In this document: one piece after another, positions 1-8,381 of the stretch | How positions within the stretch are numbered: position 1 is the stretch's first letter | Layout: each line of letters begins with the position of its first letter | Assembly: GCA_934446565.1 (NCBI GenBank) | Contig: CAKSEO010000005.1 | Coordinates: forward strand, 1 to 64,000 | Direction of reading: 5' to 3' | Length of the DNA: 64,000 nt | Source: an uncultured Oscillospiraceae bacterium | GTDB taxonomy: Bacteria; Bacillota; Clostridia; Oscillospirales; Ruminococcaceae | Program-made: the position numbers and the translations under genes | The notes under the pieces: model-generated | What the model saw: only the letters and a program-made list of their open reading frames with translations | Database searches by the model: none | What the model was told of the DNA's origin: nothing

Positions 1-72
1 AACGCCGACAAACCGTGCGCGCAGGGCGGATGTTCGGCGGAAAAGTCACTTTAGTGACTTTTTCGACGGTCT
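1..72 (-). repeat. Structured intergenic repeat, copy A (cut by window edge)
   Basis: Read on the minus strand, this stretch is identical over 49 bases to the start of a second copy at 54054-54102, after which the two diverge except for a short shared cgcgcac. It contains a stem-loop with 10-base arms (AAAAGTCACT and AGTGACTTTT, at 41-62). The left part lies outside the window, so its full length is unknown. It encodes no visible protein. Confidence 0.8.
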
Positions 73-103
73 GAGCCGTCCGGTTTCCGGGCGGCTCTTT
101 TAG
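73..103 (+). terminator. Rho-independent terminator of an upstream gene outside the window
   Basis: GAGCCGTCCGG (73-83), a 3-base loop and CCGGGCGGCTC (87-97) form an 11-bp stem followed by TTTT. The T-run is on the plus strand, so it would stop transcription coming from the left of the window. Confidence 0.8.
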
Positions 104-346
104 TTTTGGTTAATAATGCACAAAAGAGAATTGTTAACTTCGGCTGATTTGCTCGATATGTTAAATAAGCATGGCGTTATATCACTTTAGCAATACCATT
201 GTGGCAGATTCTATGCTAAAATTATAGTAATGCTTAACAAAAGTTTTTTACCTCTGTTCAGGATTTCCGTCGTATCAACGGAATAGTGACAGCAGTTGGC
301 AGAGCACCCATTTATCCCCGCACTAAATCGAAGGAGGAACGATCTA
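104..346 (+). promoter_or_regulatory. Leader and probable promoter region of the hydrogenase operon
   Basis: No gene is visible here. The best promoter-like pair is TTGTGG (199-204) and TATAGT (223-228), spaced 18, which is weak. Two perfect 7-base half-sites of the Rex redox-repressor type are present, TTGTTAA (131-137) and TTAACAA (235-241), but each has a poor partner half. A small stem-loop (TTCCGT at 265-270 with ACGGAA at 278-283) lies in the leader. An AAGGAGG ribosome binding site is at 331-337. Confidence 0.4.
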
Positions 347-829
347 ATGCAAAGTACCATTCAGCTCGAGGATGTTGACAAGATCATCGACAGCATCGGC
401 TGCGAGGAAAAGAACATCATCTCTATCCTACAGGGAGTCCAGGAGCACTACCGCTACCTGCCCCGGGAGGTGTTCCCGCATATCGCAAAGCGGCTCGGCG
501 TGGGCGAAGCGCGGCTTTTCAGCGTGGCTACGTTCTACGAAAATTTCTCGCTTGAGCCCAAGGGCAAGTACGTCATCAAGGTCTGCGACGGCACAGCCTG
601 TCACGTCAGACAATCCCCGCCTATCCTGGCAAGGCTGCGCGAGGAGCTAGGGCTATCCGAATCCAAAAAGACCACTGACGACCTGATGTTCACCGTGGAA
701 ACAGTCTCCTGCCTCGGCGCATGCGGACTCGCCCCGGTCATCACCGTCAACGACCACGTTCACGCGGAAATGACCCCGGATAAGGCTTCCGCTATCCTGA
801 AAAAACTGAAGGAGGACGGCGAATGTTAA
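347..829 (+). CDS. hydC: NADP/NAD-linked [FeFe]-hydrogenase, NuoE-like gamma subunit (HydC)
   Basis: A 160-residue thioredoxin-fold [2Fe-2S] protein of the NuoE family. Cysteines of the cluster motif are visible in CDGTAC (about residue 84) and SCLGAC (about residue 125). In HydABC hydrogenases this small subunit passes electrons between NAD(H) at HydB and the rest of the complex in the cytoplasm. The start at 347 is chosen because AAGGAGG sits 9 bases upstream; an in-frame start at 296 would add 17 residues unlike the family. The stop overlaps the hydB start by 7 bases, so the two are translationally coupled. Confidence 0.9.
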   Translation: MQSTIQLEDVDKIIDSIGCEEKNIISILQGVQEHYRYLPREVFPHIAKRLGVGEARLFSVATFYENFSLEPKGKYVIKVCDGTACHVRQSPPILARLREELGLSESKKTTDDLMFTVETVSCLGACGLAPVITVNDHVHAEMTPDKASAILKKLKEDGEC

Positions 830-2697
830 AGGACAGACAGGAGCTCAGGGCATTCCGCGAGGAATGCGTTAAGGCTTACAATGCATACAAAAGGAAAATT
901 CTCGTCTGCGCGGGTACAGGCTGCGTTTCCAGCGGTTCGCTGAATATTTACGCAAGGCTCCGCGAGCTCATCGAGGCTAAGGGTATACACTGCGCCGTGG
1001 AGCTCGAGCATGAGCCGGAGGCTGACGGCGTTGCGCTCAAAAAGAGCGGCTGTCACGGATTCTGTGAGAGGGGTCCGCTGGTTCGTATCGAGCCGGAGGG
1101 CTGGCTCTACACCAAGGTAAAGGTCGAGGACTGCGAGGAGATCGTGGAAAAGACCATCGTGAACGGCGAACATATCGAGCGGCTCGCGTTCCAGAAGAAC
1201 GGCGAGGTCTACAAGACCCAGGAGGAGATTCCGTTCTACAAGAAGCAGACCCGCGTCGTGCTGGAGCACTGCGGTCATATCGACTCGCTTTCCGTCAAGG
1301 AGTACATCTCCCAGGGAGGCTATTCCGCATTCGAAAAGGCGCTGTTCGACATGACCCCCGACGAAGTCATCGAGGAGGTCAGCGAATCCGGACTGCGCGG
1401 ACGCGGCGGCGGTGGATTCCCCGCTGGCAGGAAGTGGGCGCAGGTGAAGCGCCAGAACGCTCCCCAGAAGTACGTTGTCTGTAACGGCGACGAGGGCGAC
1501 CCCGGCGCTTTCATGGACAGAAGCATCATGGAGGGTGACCCGCACCGCATGCTTGAGGGCATGATGATAGCAGGCGCAGCCTGCGGCGCGACCGAGGGCT
1601 ACATATACGTCCGCGCGGAATACCCGCTGGCAGTCGAGCGCTTAAAGACCGCCATCGCGCAGGCCAAGGAGATAGGTCTGCTGGGTAAGAATATCCTCGG
1701 CAGCGGATTTGACTTCGAGCTGCACATCAACCGCGGCGCCGGCGCGTTCGTATGCGGCGAGGGCAGCGCCCTGACCGCCTCCATCGAGGGCAAGCGCGGC
1801 ATGCCCCGCGTAAAGCCTCCCCGCACCGTTGAACATGGACTGTTCGACAGCCCGACCGTGCTGAACAACGTTGAGACCTACGCCAACGTGCCGTCGATAG
1901 TCCTGCGCGGCTCCGACTGGTTCAAGGGGATAGGCGTTGAGAAAAGCCCTGGAACAAAGGCGTTCGCCATCACCGGCGACATTGAGAACACCGGACTTAT
2001 CGAAGTACCGATGGGGACTACCCTGCGCGAGGTCATCTACGACGTAGGCGGCGGTATCCGCGGCGGCGGGAAGTTCAAGGCGGTACAGATAGGCGGTCCC
2101 TCCGGCGGCACGCTGACCGAAAAGGACCTCGACCTGCCCCTCGACTTCGACTCCGTCAAGAAAGCCGGCGCAATGATAGGCTCAGGCGGTCTGGTCGTCA
2201 TGAACGACAAGACCTGCATGGTCGAGGTCGCAAGGTTCTTCATGAACTTCACACAGAATGAATCCTGCGGAAAGTGCGTACCCTGCCGCGAGGGCACCAA
2301 GCGCATGCTCGAGATACTCGAGCGTATCGTTGCAGGAAACGGCGAGCCGGGGGATATCGACCTCCTGCTTGAGCTTGCGGAGACTATCTCGGCGACCGCG
2401 CTGTGCGGTCTGGGCAAGTCCGCCGCTTCACCGGTGGTCAGCACGATAAAGAACTTCCGCGACGAATACGAGGCGCACATCTTTGAGAAGCGCTGCCCCG
2501 CCGGAGTCTGTCAGAAGCTCAAGCGCATAGAGATACAGCCCGACAAGTGCAAGGGCTGCTCCAAGTGCTCGCGCGGATGTCCCGTCGGCGCGATAAGCGG
2601 TGTGATAAAATCGCCGTTCGTCATCGACCAGAGCAAGTGTATCAAGTGCGGAGCGTGCGTTTCTACATGCCCGTTCCATGCGATAGAGGTGAAGTGA
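823..2697 (+). CDS. hydB: [FeFe]-hydrogenase, NuoF-like flavoprotein beta subunit (HydB)
   Basis: A 624-residue NuoF-type protein that would bind FMN and NAD(H) and act as the bifurcation site of the cytoplasmic hydrogenase. Domains in order: an N-terminal thioredoxin-like [2Fe-2S] domain (CAGTGC near 28, CHGFC near 92), the FMN/NADH domain (GRGGGGFPAG near 192, CNGDEGDPGAF near 220), an SLBB region, a NuoF-type [4Fe-4S] site (SCGKCVPC near 484, with a later Cys in CGLGKS), and two C-terminal ferredoxin [4Fe-4S] motifs (CKGCSKCSRGC and CIKCGACVSTC). This domain order is that of HydB in Thermotoga and Ruminococcus albus bifurcating hydrogenases. GGAGG precedes the start, inside hydC. Confidence 0.92.
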   Translation: MLKDRQELRAFREECVKAYNAYKRKILVCAGTGCVSSGSLNIYARLRELIEAKGIHCAVELEHEPEADGVALKKSGCHGFCERGPLVRIEPEGWLYTKVKVEDCEEIVEKTIVNGEHIERLAFQKNGEVYKTQEEIPFYKKQTRVVLEHCGHIDSLSVKEYISQGGYSAFEKALFDMTPDEVIEEVSESGLRGRGGGGFPAGRKWAQVKRQNAPQKYVVCNGDEGDPGAFMDRSIMEGDPHRMLEGMMIAGAACGATEGYIYVRAEYPLAVERLKTAIAQAKEIGLLGKNILGSGFDFELHINRGAGAFVCGEGSALTASIEGKRGMPRVKPPRTVEHGLFDSPTVLNNVETYANVPSIVLRGSDWFKGIGVEKSPGTKAFAITGDIENTGLIEVPMGTTLREVIYDVGGGIRGGGKFKAVQIGGPSGGTLTEKDLDLPLDFDSVKKAGAMIGSGGLVVMNDKTCMVEVARFFMNFTQNESCGKCVPCREGTKRMLEILERIVAGNGEPGDIDLLLELAETISATALCGLGKSAASPVVSTIKNFRDEYEAHIFEKRCPAGVCQKLKRIEIQPDKCKGCSKCSRGCPVGAISGVIKSPFVIDQSKCIKCGACVSTCPFHAIEVK

Positions 2698-2698
2698 A

Positions 2699-4372
2699 AT
2701 GGACATGAACAGATATTTGACCATCGACGGTATTCCCGTTGAGATAAACGGCGAAAAGAACCTGCTGGCGCTTATCCAGAAAGTCGGCATTAAAATGCCT
2801 ACGTTCTGCTATCATTCAGAGCTCTCGACCTACGGCGCCTGCCGCATGTGCATGGTCGAGGACCAGTGGGGTACGCTGCACGCTTCCTGCTCCACCCCGC
2901 CCAAGCCCGGCATGGAGATACGCACCAACACCGAGCGCCTGCGCAAGTACCGCAAGGTGATACTCGAGCTGCTGCTAGCGAACCACTGCCGCGACTGCAC
3001 CACCTGCGACAACAACGAGAAGTGCAAGCTCCAGGATATCGCAAGGCGTTTCCACATCGAGGGAGTGCGTTTCCCGAACTCCGCGCCGAAGCCCGATGTT
3101 GACGACAGTTCCCCCTGCATTACGATAGACCACCACAAGTGCATTCTCTGCGGCGACTGCGTGCGCACCTGCAACGAGATACAGAACGTCGGCGTTATCG
3201 ACTTCATGAACCGAGGCTCCCGGATGGTAGTCGGCACTGCGTTCCACAAGCCTATCAGCGAGACCGACTGCGTTGGCTGCGGTCAGTGCGCCGCTGTCTG
3301 TCCCACCGGCGCCATTGTTGTGAAAAACAACATCGCAGACGTCTGGAAGGCACTCTCCGACAAGGACACAATGGTGACTATCCAGATAGCCCCCGCAGTC
3401 CGCGTAGCTATCGGCAGCGAACTGGGGCTGAAGGACGGTCAGAACACAATGGGACTGGTAGTTTCCGCCCTCCGCAGAATGGGCTTCGACGAAATTTACG
3501 ACACCTCCACAGCCGCCGACCTCACTGTTATGGAGGAATCCGCAGAGCTGCTCGAACACGTCACCGCAGGCAACGAACTGCCGCTGTTCAGCTCCTGCTG
3601 CCCGGCGTGGGTACGCTACGTCGAGACGAAGCACCCCGAGCTGATGGAACACGTTTCAAGCTGCAAATCCCCCATGCAGATGTTCGCGGCAGTCATCCGC
3701 GAGCAGTTCCGGGAGGAGCCTAAGAAACACGTCCACATCGCGCTCATGCCCTGCACCGCAAAGAAGCGCGAGGCTCTCCGCGAGGAATTCCGCGCGCCGG
3801 ACGGCTCCCAGATGGTGGACTACGTGCTGACTACGCAGGAGTTCGTCCAGATGGTCAAGGAATCCGGCATTCAGCTCACGAATATCCACCCAGAAGCTAT
3901 CGACATGCCTTTCGGCACTATGGCTGGCGCGGGAGTCATCTTCGGCACTACCGGCGGCGTTACCGAGGCAGTGCTCCGCCGTATCTCCGATAACAAGCGC
4001 GGCGATGGTATAATGTACCAGGCAGTGCGCGGACTGGACGGCGTTAAGGAGGTCAACATCCCCTACGGCGACAGGACTCTCCACATCGGCGTCGTCAGCG
4101 GGCTCGGAAACGCCGAAAAGCTCATCCAGCGCATCAAGGCGGGCGAGCATTTCGACTTCGTGGAGGTCATGGCGTGCCCCGGCGGCTGTATCAACGGCGC
4201 GGGTCAGCCATTCGTCCACAAGGAGGAAAAGCAGGCGCGCTCCAACGGACTTTACGACGCCGACAGAATGTGCAGCATAAAGTCCAGCGAGGAGAATCCC
4301 CTGGTGGAATCGCTCTACAACGGCATTCTCAAGGGCAGGGAGCATGAACTGCTCCACGTTGAGTACAAATAA
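2699..4372 (+). CDS. hydA: [FeFe]-hydrogenase catalytic alpha subunit (HydA)
   Basis: A 557-residue iron-only hydrogenase that reduces protons to H2 (or the reverse). N-terminal [2Fe-2S] domain (Cys near 38, 49, 52, 64), a His-Cys3 [4Fe-4S] segment (HCRDCTTC and KC near 98-110), two ferredoxin [4Fe-4S] motifs (CILCGDC and CVGCGQC), then the H-cluster domain with its three signatures: SSCCPAW near 300 (TSCCP type), MPCTAKK near 350 and MACPGGC near 491. It starts one base after hydB stops, completing a hydCBA operon. Known HydABC complexes oxidise NADH and reduced ferredoxin together; that this complex bifurcates is inferred from its gene set. The maturases HydE, HydF and HydG are not in the window. 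Confidence 0.95.
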   Translation: MDMNRYLTIDGIPVEINGEKNLLALIQKVGIKMPTFCYHSELSTYGACRMCMVEDQWGTLHASCSTPPKPGMEIRTNTERLRKYRKVILELLLANHCRDCTTCDNNEKCKLQDIARRFHIEGVRFPNSAPKPDVDDSSPCITIDHHKCILCGDCVRTCNEIQNVGVIDFMNRGSRMVVGTAFHKPISETDCVGCGQCAAVCPTGAIVVKNNIADVWKALSDKDTMVTIQIAPAVRVAIGSELGLKDGQNTMGLVVSALRRMGFDEIYDTSTAADLTVMEESAELLEHVTAGNELPLFSSCCPAWVRYVETKHPELMEHVSSCKSPMQMFAAVIREQFREEPKKHVHIALMPCTAKKREALREEFRAPDGSQMVDYVLTTQEFVQMVKESGIQLTNIHPEAIDMPFGTMAGAGVIFGTTGGVTEAVLRRISDNKRGDGIMYQAVRGLDGVKEVNIPYGDRTLHIGVVSGLGNAEKLIQRIKAGEHFDFVEVMACPGGCINGAGQPFVHKEEKQARSNGLYDADRMCSIKSSEENPLVESLYNGILKGREHELLHVEYK

Positions 4373-4380
4373 TCCTTTAA

Positions 4381-4414
4381 CCCCTGCGGCTGAAATAAGC
4401 CGCGGGGGTTTTAA
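4381..4414 (+). terminator. Terminator of hydCBA
   Basis: CCCCTGCGGCT and AGCCGCGGGGG form an 11-bp stem with one internal mismatch around a 6-base loop, followed by TTTTAATT. It begins 9 bases after the hydA stop. Confidence 0.88.
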
Positions 4415-4434
4415 TTATAAATAGGAAATTTCTA

Positions 4435-4463
4435 TTGACTTATTTCCGGCATTGTGGTAGAAT
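4435..4463 (+). promoter_or_regulatory. Sigma-A promoter of the GH9 gene
   Basis: TTGACT (4435-4440) and TAGAAT (4458-4463) are separated by exactly 17 bases, about 60 bases before the GH9 start codon. Confidence 0.8.
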
Positions 4464-4523
4464 AATTTTGTATTGACATAGCCCGTTTTTCTACCGGGCG
4501 GAACAACACACGAGGTACCCCAC

Positions 4524-6185
4524 ATGAATAATGCTGATATAGAATCCCCCCGCCCAGAAAGGCTGGAGTCCGTCTCCCGCATTTTCACAGACCAGGCGGG
4601 CTACCTCCCGGACGATGAAAAAGTTGCAGTAATGACATTCCCTGCCACCTATTTCGCGGTCAAGGACGAGAACGGTAACATCTGCTTTTCAGGCGCTCCC
4701 TCCCCCGCCGGATTCGACAGGTCCTCCGGGGAAACGCTTTACACAGCCGATTTCTCGGGGCTGACCGCTCCCGGAAAATACCACCTGGTGTGCGGCTCGG
4801 AGAGCTCCCCGGCTTTCACTATAGGCGGCGATGTGTACAAAAAGTGTTTCGACGACTGCATGAAAGCCTTCTACTTCCAGCGCTGCGGCTGCGCCCTGGA
4901 TGAGAAATACGCCGGAATGTGGGCGCACGGGAAGTGCCACTGCGCCCCCGCCGTACTGCTGGACAAGCCCTCCGTAAAGCTGGACGTCACCGGCGGCTGG
5001 CACGACGCCGGCGACTACGGAAAGTACGTCACAGCCGCTGCGACCGCTGTCGCTCATCTGCTCTACGCCTGGAAGATGTTTCCTGACGCGTTCCGCAGGC
5101 AGGACCTGAACATTCCCGGGAAGCCGTCGGCCATGCCGGATGTGCTCATCGAATGCCGCGTTGAGCTGGAATGGCTGCTCAAAATGCAGCGCTTCGACGG
5201 CGCGGTCTGGCACAAGGTGACGACGATGAAGCACGCAGCTTTCGTCATGCCGGAGGACGACAACGAAACAATGTACGTTTTCCCGGTGTCGTCCAGTGCT
5301 ACGGCTGACTTCGCGGCGGTCACTGCGCTCGCGTACAGCGTCTATAAGCAGTTCGACCCTGATTTCGCTGGGCGGCTGCTGAAGTGCTCCTGCGCGGCTT
5401 ACGACTGGCTCGAGAAGTACCCGGATTTCATCGGATTCAGCAATCCCGAGGGCTGCGACACCGGCGTCTACGGCGAGCGCGGAGACCGCGACAACCGCTT
5501 CTGGGCGGCTGCGGAGCTGTTCTCCGTTTTCGACAACGAAATGTACTACGACAAGCTGCTCAAACTGATGGGAGAGCAGTTCAGCCTCACTTCCCTCGGA
5601 TTCGCGTCGGTAGGCGGCTTCGGGGCGCTCGCGCTGCTACTCCACAACAAGGGAAGCGCCGCAGTCCTGACTAAGCTCCGCAACGCGTTCCTCGCAAGGG
5701 CGGAGGAGCTCGCGTCGGTCTGCTCCGCCAACGGGTGGGGAGTGTCCCTCACGCCGGACGACTACCACTGGGGCAGCAACATGACCGTCCTCACGAACGG
5801 CATGACGTTCCTCATCGCGGACTACCTTGAGGAACGCTCGATAAACGGACGCCCGCATTTCCGCAGGTACGCCGCGATGCAGCTCCACTACATCCTCGGC
5901 GTCAACGCCACCGGGTACAGCTACGTCACCGGCGTCGGGGAGCTCTGCGTGAACTACCCGCACCACCGTCCCGCCCACGCCGACAAGGTCGAGGAATGCA
6001 TTCCCGGGCTGATAAGCGGCGGCGCCAACAGCCGCCTTGAGGACAGGTTCGCGCGGGCGCTCATTCCTGCGGGAACTCCGCCGATGAAGTGCTTCTCGGA
6101 CAACATGGAGTGCTACTCCCTCAATGAGGTAACTATTTACTGGAATTCCCCGGCGGTGTTCCTGCTTGCCGGGCTTACAGAATAA
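4524..6185 (+). CDS. Glycoside hydrolase family 9 enzyme, no signal peptide
   Basis: A 553-residue GH9 enzyme (endoglucanase/cellodextrinase family, inverting mechanism on beta-1,4-glucans). An N-terminal Ig-like CelD_N domain (about 20-105) is followed by the (alpha/alpha)6 catalytic domain. Catalytic aspartates lie in GGWHDAGDYGKY (about 157-168), a substrate-binding PHHRP is near 480, and the proton donor Glu lies in LNEVTIYW near 534. There is no signal peptide, dockerin or carbohydrate-binding module, so it most likely acts inside the cell on imported cellodextrins; this is inference. Short gaps to the next two genes suggest one transcript. Only a weak CGAGG precedes the ATG. Confidence 0.88.
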   Translation: MNNADIESPRPERLESVSRIFTDQAGYLPDDEKVAVMTFPATYFAVKDENGNICFSGAPSPAGFDRSSGETLYTADFSGLTAPGKYHLVCGSESSPAFTIGGDVYKKCFDDCMKAFYFQRCGCALDEKYAGMWAHGKCHCAPAVLLDKPSVKLDVTGGWHDAGDYGKYVTAAATAVAHLLYAWKMFPDAFRRQDLNIPGKPSAMPDVLIECRVELEWLLKMQRFDGAVWHKVTTMKHAAFVMPEDDNETMYVFPVSSSATADFAAVTALAYSVYKQFDPDFAGRLLKCSCAAYDWLEKYPDFIGFSNPEGCDTGVYGERGDRDNRFWAAAELFSVFDNEMYYDKLLKLMGEQFSLTSLGFASVGGFGALALLLHNKGSAAVLTKLRNAFLARAEELASVCSANGWGVSLTPDDYHWGSNMTVLTNGMTFLIADYLEERSINGRPHFRRYAAMQLHYILGVNATGYSYVTGVGELCVNYPHHRPAHADKVEECIPGLISGGANSRLEDRFARALIPAGTPPMKCFSDNMECYSLNEVTIYWNSPAVFLLAGLTE

Positions 6186-6217
6186 ATTAAAGATACAGAA
6201 TAATTGGAGAAAATATC

Positions 6218-7792
6218 ATGCAGAAAAACAAGAAGATCCCAAGCCGCGTCCCCAGAAAGAGCGGCGGACTGTCCCGCAGCGGGATAATGCTGATAGTACT
6301 GACAGTGGCGCTTGTCGGCGTTGTCATCGCGCTGATAGTCCTGCTGAACGTCCGCGGGAACGAGACCGCGAGCGAACCCGCCGAAACTACTCCCCCAGTG
6401 ACTACCCTGGCTCCCGAGCCTACCGCAGAGCCCACCGAGGAACCCCAGGCGGCTGACGTGGATTTCGGTTCGTCCGACTACAGCCGCGAGTTCTTCGCGA
6501 AGGACCTGTTCATCGGCGACAGTATAGCCACCGGATTTAACGATTACTCAAAGCTGAACTCCGAGAACGTCGCGGCAAGCGTAAGCATGACGCCCTACAA
6601 GGCGCATGCCGAGGACATCGTCCTTGCGGACGGAAGCACCGGCTCCGCGCTCTCCTATGCGGAGAAAATGCAGCCGGAGCGCATTTTCCTCATGCTCGGC
6701 TTCAACGGGCTCAACTCCCCCATCGCAATGGAGGGAAGCTTCCGCACCCTGGTCGAGAAGCTCGAAGCAGCCTGCCCGAACGCGGTGATTTACCTCTACT
6801 CCATAACCCCGCTGACTGCGAACAGCTCCGCGGCGGCAAGCATCGGAGTTGACAACTCCAACGTCATCTCGTTCAACGAGTACCTCAGAGGAATGTCGTC
6901 TGAGCTGGGCGTTGTTTACCTTGACATCTTCTCGAAGATGATAGACAACACCGGAGCCCTCCGCTCCGATTACAACGAGTACGACGGAATGCACATATCC
7001 GCCCCGACCTACGACCTCATCCTCAGCTACACGCAGCGCTATATCCAGGGCAATCCCGAGCCGGAGGCTTCCTCTAAGCACGCTCCGGTAACAACTCCTG
7101 ACAGCCCTGCGACCACCGCCCCCGAGGACGCCTCCACGCCGGAGGAAAGCTCGTCGCCTGAGGATACGAGCTCCGTCCCGGCGGCTTCCGAGCCTGAAAG
7201 TACAAGCTCCCTCTCCGAGGACTACAACAAGACGTTGTTCGCTGACGACCTGTTCATCGGCGACAGTATCACCACCGGCTTCTCGCTGTACGGCGTGCTG
7301 AATCCTAAGAATGTTGCGGCGGCGGTCGGATATACGCCCTACAAGGCGCTCAACAACTCCATCGACCTCGGTAACGGAGTGACCGATACGGCGTACAACT
7401 ACGCGGTATCAATGCAGCCAAAGCGCATATTCATCATGCTGGGCTCCAACGGCATAACCGCCGCAAACTCCATGGAGGAAAGCTACCGCACACTGGTTGA
7501 AAAGCTACAGACCAACTGCCCGGACAGCGCTGTCTACATCCTGTCAGTCACCCCCGTGACCTCCGACAGCACCACTGCTGCAAGCGCAGGTATCGACAAC
7601 TCGATGATAAAGAGCTTCAACAAGTATTTAAAGCAGCTCGCTTCCGAAAAGGGCGTGACCTACGTTGACCTGTACACGCTGCTTTCCGACGACAACGGAT
7701 ACTTCCTGCATGAATACGCAGAAAACGACGGTCTGCACTTCAAGGGTGCGACATACAAGGTCGTTCTCAAATACATTGAAGAACTGATTTAA
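6218..7792 (+). CDS. Membrane-anchored protein with two SGNH/GDSL hydrolase domains
   Basis: A 524-residue protein with a basic N-terminus, one transmembrane segment (about 24-46), a Thr/Pro/Glu-rich linker, then two SGNH-hydrolase domains joined by a second Ser/Thr/Pro/Glu linker (about 285-330). Each domain shows block I (IGDSIATGF near 95, IGDSITTGF near 343), a block III-like Gly-Asn (GFNG, GSNG) and a terminal block V Asp-x-x-His (DGMH, DGLH). The domains are clearly a tandem duplication. Such domains are esterases or acetylhydrolases on cell wall or polysaccharide; the substrate is not deducible. The ATG follows a GGAGA site 32 bases after GH9. Confidence 0.8.
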   Translation: MQKNKKIPSRVPRKSGGLSRSGIMLIVLTVALVGVVIALIVLLNVRGNETASEPAETTPPVTTLAPEPTAEPTEEPQAADVDFGSSDYSREFFAKDLFIGDSIATGFNDYSKLNSENVAASVSMTPYKAHAEDIVLADGSTGSALSYAEKMQPERIFLMLGFNGLNSPIAMEGSFRTLVEKLEAACPNAVIYLYSITPLTANSSAAASIGVDNSNVISFNEYLRGMSSELGVVYLDIFSKMIDNTGALRSDYNEYDGMHISAPTYDLILSYTQRYIQGNPEPEASSKHAPVTTPDSPATTAPEDASTPEESSSPEDTSSVPAASEPESTSSLSEDYNKTLFADDLFIGDSITTGFSLYGVLNPKNVAAAVGYTPYKALNNSIDLGNGVTDTAYNYAVSMQPKRIFIMLGSNGITAANSMEESYRTLVEKLQTNCPDSAVYILSVTPVTSDSTTAASAGIDNSMIKSFNKYLKQLASEKGVTYVDLYTLLSDDNGYFLHEYAENDGLHFKGATYKVVLKYIEELI

Positions 7793-7813
7793 CAGACGAG
7801 AAAGGACAACACA

Positions 7814-8317
7814 ATGAAAAAGAACATCACTATCGCAGCTCTTGCAGCTGCACTCCTGCTTACAGGCTGCTCCAACGGAAACAGCTCCGTATCCTCCGAA
7901 CAGTCCAGCGCTGCCGAGAGCTCCGCTGCGGATACCGAGATAAAGACAGCCGCCGAGAAAGCTGACGCAGTCCTCGCGGAGGTGACATTCAGCGGCGAGA
8001 TGGTCGCGGTTGACAACGACACCATCGAATTCCGCTACGGCTTCAACGCCGACGGTATTTCCGACTATGCGGCTTATCTGTGCGGCTCCGGCGCTTACCC
8101 CGACGAGTTCGGTATCTTCACCGCCGACACCGCTGAAAAGGCTGACGAGATAAAGGCTTCCCTTGAAAAGCGTATCGACAACCAGAAAGCGACCTACGCC
8201 GACTACACCCCGGACGAGATGTACAAGTTCGACGACTGCTTCGTAAAGCAGGATGGCAACACCGTTTACTACGCAGTCACCGCCGACAACACAAAGGCGG
8301 CTGACATCCTCGGCTGA
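7814..8317 (+). CDS. DUF4358 lipoprotein
   Basis: A 167-residue predicted lipoprotein. The signal peptide ends in the lipobox LLTGC (Cys about 19), followed by a Ser-rich linker and a compact domain whose pattern (a YGF segment, an SGAYPDEFGIF segment, then KRIDNQKATYADYTPDEMYK) matches the DUF4358 family of clostridial lipoproteins, which has no known function. It lies 21 bases after the SGNH gene with its own GAAAGGA site and is the last gene of this group before a terminator. Confidence 0.75.
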   Translation: MKKNITIAALAAALLLTGCSNGNSSVSSEQSSAAESSAADTEIKTAAEKADAVLAEVTFSGEMVAVDNDTIEFRYGFNADGISDYAAYLCGSGAYPDEFGIFTADTAEKADEIKASLEKRIDNQKATYADYTPDEMYKFDDCFVKQDGNTVYYAVTADNTKAADILG

Positions 8318-8332
8318 CAGCTGAACAGAATT

Positions 8333-8373
8333 ATCCCCCGGAGCCTGGTGAACCTGGCTTCGGGGGATTTTTG
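8333..8373. terminator. Terminator between the DUF4358 gene and convergent metH
   Basis: ATCCCCCG (8333-8340) pairs with CGGGGGAT (about 8361-8368), with extra pairing in the interior, followed by TTTTT on the plus strand. On the minus strand the metH stop lies only a few bases away, so it may serve both directions. Confidence 0.8.
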
Positions 8374-8381
8374 TATCTCGG

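Noticed and set aside
8374..8381. S-box or B12 riboswitch for metH
   Set aside because: The metH leader at 10755-10777 is only 23 bases long and follows another gene; there is no room for a riboswitch.
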